Positions 1 through 13,400 of a stretch of 64,000 nucleotides of DNA are shown here, piece after piece. The notes beneath the pieces were generated by a model. It worked only from the letters and a program-made list of their open reading frames with translations. It did not search any database and was not told where the DNA came from. Made by a program: the position numbers and the translations under genes. Location of the stretch: positions 7,117,219-7,181,218 of the forward strand of contig NC_064046.1 of NCBI RefSeq assembly GCF_932526225.1, given 5' to 3'. Every line of letters starts with the position of its first letter. The stretch's first letter is position 1. The DNA comes from Nematostella vectensis (Eukaryota; Cnidaria; Anthozoa; Actiniaria; Edwardsiidae).

Positions 1-3000
1 AGAATCAATATTGAAATACTTGTTCCAGTCCGGATGGACCCCGGAAAGGATTGAGTACAAAATTTTTCCGTTGCTGCCAAAGTCATGGTCGACAGCAATC
101 ACAGGAGGCAGTATCTCTGTGTCTTCAGCTAAAAGAAAAAGAAACATTTGTGAAGTGTTTGTTGGACGATAGAGTACACAACAACGTTGGCAAGTCCAGC
201 CCACAAGCATGCTACTGGAATACGGGGTGGGCGAGAGAAGGGTTCAAGAATGACCAAAGGTAAGGCTTTTAGCACTCAAAATTGCAACACACCAACTGAA
301 CTATTTGTATGAGTTTTTCTTGTTTAATGTCTTACTGTTCGATAACGTTTTTTATTTTACATAGAAATGGCAGTTATTCACAGAGAAATAAAGATTTTAT
401 TTTAAAATTTGCGCCCCGCTTTGTATTAGCGCGTGCCTCGCGACTAAAAAAACAGGAGCCCAAGGCGCAAAAAACGAGCATCTAATAGATGTATACAGGT
501 ATAACGTGCACTGACCAAGTCCTTCCTTGATGGAGCGCCTGTAGATAGCGGATGTGAAGTGTGGAGCGTCGTCATTGATATCAGTGAGGTTCACGTACAC
601 CGTAGTGTCGTCCACGTGCTGACCCAAGGTCACCCGCATGCCCAGCGTGTACCCAGCGACCTGTCAATCAAAACAAATGACGTCATAACAGAATCATATG
701 TTCCCTATATGCCTAGCGTACCAAGCGACCTATCAATCAAAGCAAATGAGGTGTCACATGACGTCAACCACAAGCCTAGCGTGTACCCAGACCTGAAAAT
801 CATAGAAAATAAGAGAAGGCGATATTTTTTTTCGAGAACGGGCTCGCTTTACGAACTATAGGCCTCGGGTTAAAGCAATGGGGAACTGGCAACGCTGGAC
901 CGTGGTACAAGCTTTATAATTTTTATATATCTTACACATTGCTGATCTTACCTTTTCTCGGTCCAGTGACTTGGCAACAGATATGATGCCAAACCCGTTG
1001 ACACAGAAGGTGTTGTCCTCATTCCCACTCACGAAGGTGTACTTGAGGAAGGCGTTAGGCTTGCTGTACACTGCCCTGACGGTGGTCACGGTGTCCCCAA
1101 CTCCCGCAGTCTCAGTCACGGGTGCGGAATATGTCTTTTGGGGGAAACTGGGCGGACGGGGAGTGTCCAGTACCTGGACATTGACGGTGTATTTCTGGAT
1201 TTTCTGGCTACCATCCGTGGCACCATCTGTTGCCACGACGATTATTATGTACGATGACCCTTGTGTGTACCTGGAAAGGTTTGCATACGAAACAGCTGCT
1301 CTTTAAAAGGTTATCATAAAATATTCCCCTTGACATACTCCAAGATGGGCTCCTCCTTCCTTCAAGGCGGATAGATATGGATATAAGGTTCGAAGTATTT
1401 TAGTTTATGGAGATATCATTTACGCTCAGAATATCCTTGGTGATGGTTGCCAAGCAATATTTTTCTAGAAATGGATATCAAATATTCTATTACTCACAGT
1501 ATCTCCCTGGTGGCGAAAATCATTCCCGTCTTTACGTTGATATTAAAAGGCAAGTTACTTGTACTTCTGCCACCGTCGATCCCGTACGTCACTTCGCCCA
1601 AGCTACCAGAATCAGCGTCAAGCGCTCGTGCCTAGGAAAAATTTCCAGATTACACAACGAATTAAACACAATGTCATACCTCAGAACGTATTATAATATC
1701 ACGCTTGCCAAACTGGCGCCAACCTAATCCAATAATGATATATTGCTAAAGCATTCGACGTCAAAGGGCGTGTGGAAGAGAGTGGATCCAGGGGCATGTG
1801 TTAGCCTAATGTGCTCCTTATGTTACGAAGGAACCTGGTTAGTACACGCGATGCTTGAATACCAAGCTTCCATCGAACAATTAAGAGCGGAATTTCCTTA
1901 TTTTAGAATCGCGAGTTTCTGCAAATAATATCAATGCCCCCAGGGAAGTGCCAGAAAGTGGGTCATTTCGATTGAAGGAAGGTCGAATTCTATCCATTTT
2001 TCGGGTGATACCATCTATAACTACCCCCCTTAGAAAATTCTTAAAAAATTCAACAAGTGATAGTCCCATTACTTGCCTGGACCAATTGTGTGTCCTTGGC
2101 AGAAAAGCTGTCAATCACTACAGTCTTGCTGCTCTCATGGAATGCAAACCTCGGGCCGTTATCATTGACGTCGACGATTGTGACTTTGGCTACTACTTCG
2201 GAGGCGAGCTCGATGGCGCCTCCCGAATACTTGGCTCGGACAGCAATCGGAAAGTATGACTTGGTCTCGAAGTCGAGTTTTTTTATTAGGTAGACCTGGC
2301 CAGTGTCCGGCTTGATACTAAACATGGCCTCGCCGATCTGCTTGTAACCACCGACGAGTTCGTACGTGATCCCGCTACTGCTGCCGGATCTCGTGGCCTT
2401 AGCCGTGAATACAAGTGTATTAGCAGAAGAATCTTCGGGAAGGTTTTGATTGTACGAAGACTTGTCGAAGACGATCGGAGACTCACTTGGGCTGTACACG
2501 GAGACGTAGACGGGGACCTGGGCTGAGGAGGGGTTCCTTGTAGCTGAACAAAAAAGGTCGAACAATAAGATATCTTTCAAAATATATGAAGCGCGCTATC
2601 GTTTTAGTTACTAACAAGCCTAGCTTGGGTCAGCGATAGTTCCTCGTTAACTCAAGCTAGCTAGGTTTGAGGCGACGAGATCAGGATAGCCTAACGTGGT
2701 CACTTTGACAGGTTTGTGAACCAGGCCAATGACAACGTGTAAAGACAAAGACAAGTGCTGTCTGATTACGATTTACATGAGCTTCACCAGCAAACCAGCG
2801 TTGCAAAGGTATACTTTAGTGAGGCCCATTAGAAAAGATAGAATCTTCCACCTGTATGAAGGAATACTTCAGTGCCCATTAGTGCCCACAGACGGAATCT
2901 TCCTCCTGTATGAAGTGCCTATTAGAACAGAAGGAATCTTCCTCCTGTATGAAGTGCCTATTAGAACAGAAGGAATCTTCCAACCTGTATGAAGTTCGTG

Positions 3001-6000
3001 TCAATCGAAAGTGTGATTCTTGCATTCTCATTGGCTAACGCTCGTAAAAATTGTACTTGGTGACCACAAAACACTGTGATTGTATGGCGAGTGACTTTAA
3101 ATACAAATAGTCGTGTGCATGTTTGTTGATAAACGTTCTGTATCAGCCTCTTTCCCAGGTTCCACTTGGTCAGCTCTTTTCATTTAGATTCAAAATGGCA
3201 GACGCTCTTGAAGCTGGCCTACGACGAGAACTAGCAGCCCACAAGCGGGTAAACCAAAATGTGGCATCATAAAAAGCTGTCCGCGCATCATAAAAAGGGC
3301 TAGGGAGAAGGGTGTCTAAATTCTCTCAGAGGCAGAGTACCAATCGAGTCTGCAGAGTGGCTTCACGTGTCTTTGTATTAGTGTCACGTGTGCCCTCGCT
3401 ATGCGTCACGAGCTGTGCATGTGATACTCACCTGAGTCGGAGGCGCGTATAAGCAGCTGGTAACGGACGTTCGGAGTCAGCGTGGACGCTGTGGACAGCT
3501 GGTTGTTGTCATTCAAGATAAACCTAGCAAACAGGTAAAGTACAGTTTTAATTTAAACAAACAAATCTCTTCCAAAAAACAGGGTTTCTTAAAAAGGATG
3601 TCCTGATAGCCGGAGGCTCCGTCTTCCATCGCATTTCATTAACCTGTATTTGGGGAGGGGGGGGAGCATAACAGAATGGCTTGGGACACTGGCCCGTGGT
3701 AGTGGTAACATCTTTAGTGACGGTGCTTACACACAAACTCACAAGCAAGATTGTAGACTATGTGGAGCTGTTTATAGCTGAACTAATGGACATTTAGTCG
3801 CATATTTCGTACAGCTCATTTCCGCTATACAAATACTTTTACATATTTCTGTACGCCCTCGCTACTCACCTTTCTGAGTTTTCCTGCCTCAGCAGCTCAT
3901 ACCGAACCTGCGCATTGGTTCCAATATCCATATCCTCGGCCTGAACCGTCACCAAACTACTCCCCGCGGGGGTACTACTGGGTACCGAAAGCCAATACGA
4001 CTCCTGCAAGAACTCCGGCTTATGGTCATTCACGTCAATCACGTTGACCTCCACCTGGGCTGTCGCAAACATGTTTCTGAAATTCCTGTCAGTCGCGCGA
4101 ACGTTGAACGTGTACTTGGATGCTAAATGAGCGTCTAGCTTTCCCCCTGCTTGAACGCGTAGAAAACAACGCCCTGATTGTTGGGTGACTTCAAAGTTGT
4201 ATAGGGTGTGGAGAGAGGTGATAGCCTCCATAGAACAGTCGAATTGATCACTGGAGGTGTCAGAGTCGATGATGAGGAGCCCTGGAGCCAGGGTAGTCCC
4301 CGGTGCAGCGCTCTCATCCACAGTTAGCTGGTACGAGTCGGAAGAGAATTTTGGCAGGTCTTTTTCTTCTGTGACCTCGACGGTGAGCGAGGCGGACGCC
4401 ACTTCCTGGACGGAGCTGGTGCGAGCCTCGATCCGGAGATTGTAGCGATCGACGTTCTCGTAATTGAAGGAGTTTTTGGTATGCAGTCGACCTATTAGAG
4501 ACGGAATATAGAGTCACGTGGTGTGTGTGGCTTTTGTAGGCATGGAATACAAGATGGAAGGGGGCATTCAAAAGAACTTAGGTGATATAAGCGATATCAT
4601 CCATATATCGGTATCAATTTAGTTTATAGTAACGGGATCGCTGTGGTAGACACACTACAATATGTGAATCCCCAAAAAGATAAAAAAAAAGTAACACTCT
4701 TTTTTTATAAGAACATTTTTTATGAGAACGTCCAGCCTGAGATTTCACCCATTTTAAGGACATGATAAGAACATGCCGAGGCTAAGATTTCTTTTTTAGT
4801 CCTGGTGCGTTCTAAAATGCAGAATCAATTTGTGATGGTAGTAAGAACCTTATTATTGCTATTGATCATTAGTGCAATTCTCTTCTTAATAATTCATTGG
4901 GTGTTATTTTCTTATATTCACTAACATTTAAGAACATCGTCAAGAACATATTCAGCCTTGAAATGTCCCTTGAAATGTCTCAGTTGAGGCCAAGCCTAAA
5001 CTCAAAATTAGACGTTCTTATAAAAAAGAGTGTATCCAGACATTTGAAAAAATGGCTGATTCTAGAATAATGCATTGCCTGCGGGGTGTATTTCTATTTT
5101 CAGTCAAATTTTGACCGAGGTCAAGAACAATATTGCATTGTCTGTGCCATGCCCGTGACTGGTATAATCTCGAATGCTGGAGACGCCGCCACAGCAAACA
5201 GCAAAAGGGGACTTGTTCAGCCGAGCTGTGCCGGCTTTATTTACCCAAGCGAAATCCGATAAAATAACGCCAACAGACGGAACTTTTACTTCAAAAATAG
5301 ACCCTCCTAGTAACGTGACAGATTACGTGACGTGGCAACCACATAACACGTAACACTTGAATGGGTTTCCACCGCGGAATGACAGTAAATTGTTCTATTT
5401 TGGACGTTTATCAATGAAAATTTAATTAGTAATTCACACAAAGAATTTAGCGCAAATACACAATAATAATTCAAACACGCAAATCTTTTTAAGAGCTTTC
5501 AACAATTGACGGAATTGTTTACAAATTTTGAAACTTATTCATTCTGTTAACATAGCATATATTTACAAAGAACCCTTGATAAAATTGAAGGACATAATGT
5601 AAAAAAGGCAAATAATTCTACCTTTATAATGAGAAATACAAACACTAATAAGACAGTTAGAACGTGTTATGACGTAACACTTGAATGGGTTTCCACCGCG
5701 GAATGACAGTAAATTGTTCTAGTTTGGACGTTTATCAATCAAAATTCAATTAGTAATTCACACAAAGAATTTAGCGCAAATACACAATAATAATTCAAAC
5801 ACGCAAATCTTTTTAAGAGCTTTCAACAATTGACGGAATTGTTTACAAATTTTGAAACTTATTCATTCTGTTATCATAGCATATATTTACAAAGAACCCT
5901 TGATAAAATTGAAGGACATAATGTAAAAAAGGCAAATAATTCTACCTTTATAATGAGAAATACAAACACTAATAAGACAGTTAGAATAGGAATGTATTTC

Positions 6001-9000
6001 ATGGTCATAATTTCCGGCCTCAAATGCCTCTCAAAACATATGTGAACAAGAAACACGTACCAAAAAGTGACTTAAGATTGGTTAGTAAACGAATATTCTA
6101 GCTGAATATTCAAAATTAAAGATTATATGTCTAGAATACACACAACACAGCTTCTTTGCAACAGTTGATTAACAATGGAGGCGTTGGTGGATATAAAGAC
6201 ATAAAGACCAAGCCCTAAAAAGCTTAACCAAAAAAATCCTAGGGCAAACGAGGGCACGGATTCCAGTGTGTTTATATTAAAAACGCTCCCAAAGAGACGA
6301 TGATGACGCTCAATGGGAGTTATTGAGGCGTCCTCGCCTAAGGGTCAACAGCCTTTAACAAAGGTCGAGAAACTTTTATAAGAAACGGTCGCTAAAAAAA
6401 TTATCTGCGTTGTTTGAACTAGAGCATATATTGATATAAAGGCAATATTTTACCTAAGAAACATGTATAGAATAAAAAATTGAGTATATTGAATATGTCG
6501 TTGGAAAAAGTAGAATTGTTCAGTGTTCCTTGAAATTATTTCAAGACTTGCGCGTCATTCAGCATCCCGCCCAAATAACCGTGTAAACTTTGCCCCTATC
6601 GCGTTGAAACAGCCGGAATATAAACTCCATATCTTGCGAGCAGGAAATATGTAGGACTGCCTGACAATCACTAGCTCCAAACTGTATTTTCATTAGGCTT
6701 GTAAAGCCTTAGCAGATCTTATCATAACGGTGTTTTTGCTGTATTTTGTAAATAGAAGGTTCTGGCGAGTTGTTAATAATCGCAGAAAGGACACCGGATT
6801 CAATCAATGACTTTGAATGCCTTTTAGCATAATGGATCCGAATGTGCTGCTTGCGGCTGAGGGTTCACATTGATATTAATAAGTAACCACGAGAATATGT
6901 TTTGTCTAGAATTGCCTAGCGGGAGCCACATAAACCTGACGCCTTTTACATTTTATTTAAAAGCGAACAACAGAGTTTAGTCTGTCGCAGTGGGAGACGA
7001 ATGTACATGCCTTTTATAGCTTTATTTAATCCACGCGCGTTAAAAAAGCCATTGCCTTTTATATAAAATATAGAAATATTTTTGTGTTTGGCGCATCACA
7101 TTATTAACAAAATTGCAGTTTGTAATTATTATTCTTAACAAATATTGAGACTGAAACATGGGGAAGGGAAAAAAGCAAGCGGGAAATTCTTGCTACTTAA
7201 AAATCTCCATAACCTAAATACCTAGCTTATTATATAACGCTGTTTCTACTTGCACGGCTTCCGGTAAAGGAGGAAAAAAACTAGCTGCACGGCTACCTTT
7301 TTCTCGATTTTTAGCCTAAATGACAAGTTTCTGGCTTTAAAACACTTCCACGATTATTAAGAACAGCCAAGAGATGTTTTTTTAGCTTGAAAAGCTGGGC
7401 ATTGAGTTACCCGCAAATGCTCGGCACAGTATGAACGAAGCGTGGAATTCGACACCGTTTTCGCCATAACAGCTGTGCAAGGAGAAAAAAAGTAGATGCA
7501 CTTCCCTTTTTTCTTTTTGCCATTAAGCCAAAATGAAAAGTTTTGACTTTAAAAACCTCTCACCGTTATTTAGAACCGTCAAACGATGGCTTCGAGCTTG
7601 AAAAAATTCGCAAAAGGCGACATGCGAACACTCGGCACATAATAAACGATGCATGAAATGTCGAACTCCACGCTACGTTCATACTTTGCCTAGTATTTGC
7701 GGGCCGCTTGTTGCATAGCTTTTCAGGCTAAAAATCGTCGCTTGGCTGTTCTAAATAATCGTGGAAGTGTTTAAAAGCCAGAAACTTGTTATTTAGGCTA
7801 AAAATCGAGAAAACTGGAGACAGCCGTGCAGCTAGTTTTTTTTCCTCCTTTACCGGAAGCCGTGCAAGTAGACACAGCGTATTATATTATTACATAGAAA
7901 AGATAAATTGTTATGTGCTTTTGGTGTATGAGCTCATCAGTGAAATACATAAGCAGTTTGCAAATCATTATTCTTAAATTAAGACTAAAGCACGAGAACA
8001 AATAAAAGAACACCGGAAAACAGAGTTGTTGGTACTTAGCAGAATCTTTAAGTGCTAAACTAGTGCAAATATTTTGTTATCGTGTTATCCAAATCAGTAG
8101 ATATTTCAATTCCAAATTCGTTATTTCATGCTTTGTGATATCGCGTGCAATGATAAATAGCGACTTGATAAGTCGACTTTTAAAATAATCTCAAAATAAT
8201 AATAATAAAATAATCTCAAAAAGCAACGAATTTCCCACGTTGAAACAAAACCGTGATTACGACCTTGCGAAAAAAAGTGACCCGAAGTGTTAAACTTTGC
8301 TATTAATGTTTTCCAACTGAGCGGGTGGTTAAGCGATTTAGTGAAGTGCACTTAACTCAAGTGACAGGTACGAAACAATAAGCACATTACTTAGTAGTAA
8401 AAATACGCGAGATGCAAATCAGTACACATGAGTGTGCGCAGGGTGCGCGTTCACCCAAAAGGTGGTCATTTCATATGAACGGATCTTCAAATACTAATAC
8501 TTTTTCCATATGTTAACTATGACTGCGCACCCCCCCCCCCCCCCCTCTCAGCCAATCCTGGGTACGCGCCTGCAAATGACTTACCGGAGTCCTTATCGAC
8601 CTCGAATAGACCATCTGCTCCCGGCGCTAGGGTGTACTGGACCGGCCTCGAGAGGCTGTCAACAGCAGCGATGCAGAATAAGTTGGGCAGAGGCCCCATT
8701 TCCTCGGGGACTTTCACAGAATATGGTGTATTCTTGAACACGGGTGGACGGTTGACCTTGCTTATTACTGTTATATTTACTTGTCCGTCCGCTGTTTTGG
8801 ACCCGGCAGTACTAACGCGAACAATCACCTGCAGCTCCCTTGTGCTCAACTCTGATTGGTCCAAAGATTTGGACGTCCGGATTACGCCCGTTGACGGCTC
8901 GATTTTGTACGGAACCCCTGGAGTGATCACCGTGTAGCTTGGGTTGAATCCCTCGTCCGCATCCCTGCCAACCACCACTGTGACGAAGGTCCCAGACGGC

Positions 9001-10805
9001 TGGTTCTCCGGGACTTGGGCTATATAGATAGGCTGGCTGAAGTACGGGAAATTGTCATCCTCGTCCAATAGATTTATCATGAGAAAAAGGCGCGACGATC
9101 GTGGGAATGTAGCGTTATCGCTCGCTTTCACAACTAGAGTGTATTGGGATGTACCTTCTCTGTCTAGAGAAGGTACAGCGACTTTCACCTCCCCTGTATT
9201 TGAATCCACGCGAAAGACGCCAAGCCCAGTTCCCCCTACAATCGAGTAGACCACTTTCCCATCAGGGCTCGACGGGTTCCCGACACTGTCTGAGTCCGTA
9301 GCGCTTACTGTAGTCACTAGCGAGTTCTGTTTAAGATTTTCACTAATTTCCAGGATTGCTTGCTGGGGGTCAAACCTTGGGGAGTTTTTATTCTCGTCGA
9401 CGTCTTGGATTTCGATGAGTAATTGTGTAGTGGCGCTAAGAGACCCTGGGCCCTGATCGGTAGCGGTGACTGTGAGATCGTACACGTGGTTATTTGGGGT
9501 GTTTTCATAGTCCACAGAATCCGTCAGTGTTACCACACCACTCTCAGGATCGATCGCAAATTTAGAGACACCATTTCCAGACAAAGAGTACCGTAATCTC
9601 TTATTTGGTCCAATCGGGTCATTATCCGCCGCGCGCATCACCAGTAGTGCACCTTTAGGCGGAAAATCCTCGCGAATACTAAATGTATACCTGGACTGGG
9701 GGAAATATGGTTTCGTATTTTCCTTCGGGTCTGCGCTATCAGGTAGCGGCCATCCCTGAATATTCTCTCTCAGTGAAATTTCTACGGTGGCTTCAGCACT
9801 CGTCCTAGGAGGGTCCCCCCGGTCCCGTGCGGAAATGTACAGCGTGTGTTTATCCCTGGCGTTATAGTCGAGCGTTTTAGCGACCCTAATCACTCCTGTA
9901 ATAGCATCAATGGTGAAATAGCTATTCACAGGATTCTTCATGTAATAGTAGATCCCGCCGTTCGTGCCGTCGTCTTTGTCTGTAGCCCGTACGCGTAGCA
10001 CAGAGGTCTGAATGGGAGTATTCTCGGCTATTGTTTCACGGTATTGTGAGCTCTCGAACACCGGCGTCTGGTCGTTCGCGTCTTCAACATTCACGCGAAT
10101 GTTCGCAGTTCCCGAGTGCGAGGGGTTCCCCCCGTCCGTGACTTGTACCGTCAGCATAATATAAGGATTATTATCATCACGAACAATCGGTTTACCCGTA
10201 GTCTTCAACACTAAGAACTTACGGCTCGTTACCCCGCTGCCGATCTGTACGGTATCGACTTTGAAGTAGCCTTTCTCGTTCCCGCTAATGATGGAATAAC
10301 CTCGTATCCCCGATGTATCTCGATCTGTTGCATGGCACTGTTCTAGCCCTTCCACAATTGTATTCTCTGCAGTACCCTCTTTCACGAAGCCCTCGTAATG
10401 TTCCCCTTGTGAGAGTTGGAATACAGGATGGAAATTATTCACATCAAGAATGGTAATCCGAAGAGTTATGGCAATTCCGCCGAGAGTTTCTCCTCGAGGT
10501 CTTTGTAACACTGTCAAGTCGTATTTATTTGTTTTTCCTATTTCGTACTCGATTTCTTGATTCGATGTTACGTGTCCAACCTCAGATATTTGAAATAGCA
10601 GCGGCACTGTCGGATCTGCTTGGTACAGCGAGAATACATCGCCACTAGAAGAGTCGAACAAGTAGACAGAAGAACGAGCCGGTCGACCCTCATCGAAATT
10701 CACTTCGATCAAAGTGTCCTGCGCTTTTGCCAGTTGAAAAGTTTTAAGCAAACTAAGAAATAATAGTGGAGTGGTTAGCACAGCCGCCAGCCGGCCAGCA
10801 CTCAT
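1..10805 (-). CDS. Large cadherin (multi-EC-repeat adhesion protein), N-terminal part, 8 exons, partial
   Basis: Exons in coding order: 10805-8585, 4491-3870, 3523-3432, 2543-2077, 1631-1498, 1270-952, 660-516 and 128 to beyond base 1. All junctions keep frame, giving 1376 codons in the window. Residues 1 to about 29 form a hydrophobic signal peptide (LLFLSLL core). Twelve full cadherin repeats and part of a thirteenth follow. Calcium-binding linkers include DVNNFHPVF (about 121-129), DANDQTPVF (242-250), DVDENKNSPRF (468-478), DEDDNFPYF (about 581-589), and later DVNDHKPEF and DVNDNGPRF. DxD, LDxE and AxDxD signatures recur; several later repeats have lost some calcium ligands. The protein should be extracellular, for calcium-dependent adhesion. 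No transmembrane, EGF or LamG region is reached, so classical, Fat-like and protocadherin types cannot be separated. Exon 1 alone encodes about 740 residues. The start ATG has an A-rich context (AAAATGA) directly before the signal peptide. All introns are GT-AG except the GC-AG intron at 2076-1632. Confidence 0.93.
129..4490 (-). other. Cadherin introns 2 to 7, mostly featureless
   Basis: Introns lie at 3524-3869, 2544-3431, 1632-2076, 1271-1497, 661-951 and 129-515. Apart from the short 39-bp repeat at 2890-2990 and the unusual GC donor of the 1632-2076 intron, I see no gene, RNA or element in them. Short open frames here are chance or overlap the exons. Confidence 0.6.
2890..2990. repeat. 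39-bp tandem repeat, about 2.6 units, in a cadherin intron
   Basis: The unit begins GAATCTTCCTCCTGTATGAA and continues GTGCCTATTAGAACAGAAG. Two near-identical copies and a partial third lie within the 2544-3431 intron, with a more degenerate copy just before them from about 2850. Confidence 0.8.
4692..5035. mobile_element. MITE-like element A, copy 1 (cadherin intron 1)
   Basis: About 340 bp with terminal inverted repeats: the left end reads ACACTCTTTTTTTATAAGAA and the right end is the complement of TACACTCTTTTTTATAAGAA, with TA-rich flanks. No coding capacity. A related copy in opposite orientation lies at 12520-12853; the two share internal stretches such as TCCTGGTGCGTTCTAAAATG. A Tc1/mariner-like TA target is possible but not proven. 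Confidence 0.7.
5351..5986. repeat. Tandem duplication of a ~312-bp segment (period 324 bp)
   Basis: The sequence starting TAACACTTGAATGGGTTTCC at 5351 restarts at 5675 and runs nearly identically to AGACAGTTAGAA (5651-5662 and about 5975-5986). Only a few substitutions separate the copies, so the event looks recent. It lies in cadherin intron 1 and has no credible coding content. Confidence 0.9.
7228..7891. mobile_element. Foldback-type element with ~160-bp inverted arms
   Basis: Left arm about 7228-7395 and right arm about 7725-7891 are inverted copies. Shared blocks include GCACGGCTTCCGGTAAAGGA, TTTTTAGCCTAAAT and AACACTTCCACGATTATT. Between them, about 7485-7660 is a degraded direct copy of the left half (shared GCTCGGCACA). 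No coding capacity. It resembles a non-autonomous foldback or MITE-type transposon in cadherin intron 1. Confidence 0.7.
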
Positions 10806-12519
10806 TTTGTGGCTAGTTATTAGGAACCCGTGAGTTTAAAAACCCATAGCATATGGCCGTTGAACGAGCGCCTTACAAGGTTGAACCGAAGACTCCCTAA
10901 CTTGATACGCAAAAATAACTCGCTTGAGAATTTATAAAATCCTTGATCGCTGGCTTCGGATTGGTCGGAAATGTAGATTAAGCCTGGGATATCGTTTGAA
11001 TGGCGTCTAGATTACTGCAAAGGTCATGCCAACATCAGCCAGAAAGCGTTAGTTCTCGCGGTGACTTTCACTAAAAATAATCATGATAACAGCCGCATAA
11101 AATCCGGGCGTTAGAGTTCAAATGAGAGTGTAGGAGTGCGGGTGAGGATTGAGGAGAGCCTCCCATTGGCTAGGTGTGTGATATGGCAAATATCGTATCG
11201 AATGTCGTGATCTACATACAACGCATGGGATGGTAAAATGCTACGGTTCGCTCCCCTGTCAATCATTTCAATCCTCGCTTAAAGGCGCGGCGAAGCAGAG
11301 TGATAAATTCTGTTCGTGCTTAGACAAAAAGCAGAACCCGCGCGCCGATACTGTCACCAACTTTACACGGCTTTTTGGTTAAATCCCTGCGCTGTTGAGT
11401 TTGACCTTCTGTGCAAACACCTCGCTTTTCATTCACTTCAAAGGCATGATTAATACTAATGTCCAAACAGTACAGCCTTTGAATCCTTTTGTCATTTGCA
11501 AACAAAGCTGAGATCCGAAAGATTGACAAGAGCCGTACCAAACCATCGAACAGAAAAGCTTTTTTTGGTTTTTAAGCATGATACAGGCTTCAGCAAACAA
11601 CTTCGACACTTCTTCAAAATATTTGAGCCGGCTATTTGACCCCATTTATTTGTAAACACAATATTTACCCAGCACTTTCATATTGTTCTGTAATAGCCAG
11701 CAAGAGTAAACAACAGAGGTGCGAAACTTACATGTTTTCATTCACCGAGACTGTTTATTATTTCAAGAATTTCCGGTTTTTATTCACAGAAGAAATCATT
11801 CTCGGTTCACACATGGTAGGAAAAAAGAAAGGAAAGAAAAATACTACTCGCGTACTCACTAAATATTTGCTTTAGACATCGTATTTTTTATCAAACACTT
11901 ACGTCACCCGTCAAGATCTGATTAATACTCGCTTCTCTTGGAATGCTGTTTTATCAAAAGCAGTCTGAATTACTAACATTGTTTTGCTAGTTTGCGAAAA
12001 CTAGTGACAGAGGCTTAGGTGAGATTATCTATGCAATTCGCATACAGGAAAACATTTTAAGATGCAAATGATTTGGGTTATTAATAAATTCAATTAATAT
12101 GTCTATTTTGACAGGTCAAACAATAAAAGCGCTCTACATAGTTATTTTACGACACTGGGCACAGCATCAACCGAAATTGAGGCTCTCTACAGTCAGACCA
12201 AATAGGTTTAAACAAAAAGTGAGTTACAATACGTTTATTAAGGTAATTCCTGTTTTCATTTTAGGTGATAAATAAGCACATGGGATATCAATTAACAACT
12301 TTAGCACCTGTTGTCAATGGTAAATTGATGGGACGAACTCTTGGCCATTCATCAAGAGGATAACAACCAGATGACTCATCATGACGTAAGGTTACATTAT
12401 CACAAACACGGTACAGAAAAGGGCAAAAGCGAGATTACAAAAAGTCAACTGAATTAAACTAAAGCGAGTTTTACATGATTTTGAACTGTTGGGGACTCGT
12501 CTTTCTCAGCCAAAAAGGC
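10806..12519. other. Cadherin 5' flank and intergenic DNA
   Basis: This is upstream of the cadherin start codon and should contain its 5' UTR and promoter. I see no coding sequence or clear core-promoter motif. Short frames at 11320-11645 and 11636-11875 are low-complexity in residue use and resemble no family. Confidence 0.5.
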
Positions 12520-12853
12520 TCACTCTTTTTTTTTCTTAAGAACGTGTAATTTTCAGTTGAGGCTGAGCCGTTCTTATTTTTGGAGGTGTGATATGTTCTT
12601 AACGATGTTTTTACATTTTAGTGTATATAAGAATATAACACCCAACGAATTATTAGGAAGATCTATAATGATCAATAGCAATAATAAAGGTTGTTACTAT
12701 GAGCACAATATGATTTTGCATTTTAGAACGCACCAGGACTAAAAAGGAAATTTGTTTCTGCTATCTGAGCCTCGGTATGTTCTTAGCATGTTCTTTAAAT
12801 CTGGTGAAATCTCTGGATGTTCTTATAAAAGGGTTCATATAAAAAAAAGTGTA
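12520..12853. mobile_element. MITE-like element A, copy 2 (inverted relative to copy 1)
   Basis: Begins CACTCTTTTTTTTTCTTAAG and ends with AAAAAAAAGTGTA, the inverted terminus. The internal sequence is the reverse complement of the 4692-5035 element with moderate divergence, for example AGAACGCACCAGGACTAAAA. It lies in the cadherin to TMEM199 intergenic region. Confidence 0.7.
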
Positions 12854-13400
12854 TTTAAGACTATGATAACGGATAATAAACTAATTATGTTCTGTTGATG
12901 TTTTGCTTTAAAATATAAAACACGCCCTTATTCACGCCAAATAATAAGTATTTTTCTTCTAAGTCTTTACGAGAATATAAAACTTGAACCCGCTAGGGAC
13001 GTACATTTGCACTTAACATTTTTTTTTTTACTTACAACGCGGAAAGAAGATCTGAGCGTTTTAATTATTCAGCTAATTTAGGGCTCAAGGTTGCTGTTTT
13101 GTTTGGGTTCTTAATAAATCGAGGTATGTATTTGTATATAAAACATCAAAGCATAAAGGAAGTTAGGTACAAGCTACTGCAATAACCTGACAACAGGCCC
13201 ACAGGCTGTGCAAACACGACCATCACCTGCGAGTCCGAAGTTTGACATGTTTGGTTCTGTTCAAGTTCTGCTTGCTTCGTTTCACAGTCTCAAATCCATT
13301 TTTCGACAAAACATTTGAGATGTTTCCTTACTGGATTTAAATCCAGTAACATTTCCTTCTATCGATTTCTTTTTAAAATAACATTATTTCGTCATCTGAA

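Larger units (their letters stand above)
4492..8584. other. Cadherin intron 1: transposon-derived, no gene seen
   Basis: Beyond the element A copy, the 324-bp-period duplication and the foldback element, the remainder (about 5990-7225 and 7895-8435) is AT-rich with no recognisable gene. At 8436-8577 a C-run followed by CCTGGGTACGCGCCTGCA resembles one end of the CAGGCCCGTACCCAGG-type MITE at 13825. Confidence 0.6.

Noticed and set aside
8517-8584. Extension of cadherin exon 1 past 8585 (KSFAGAYPGLAERGGGGG)
   Set aside because: This reads through the GTAAGT donor into a C-run of a MITE-like end; the splice to 4491 restores the cadherin repeat exactly.
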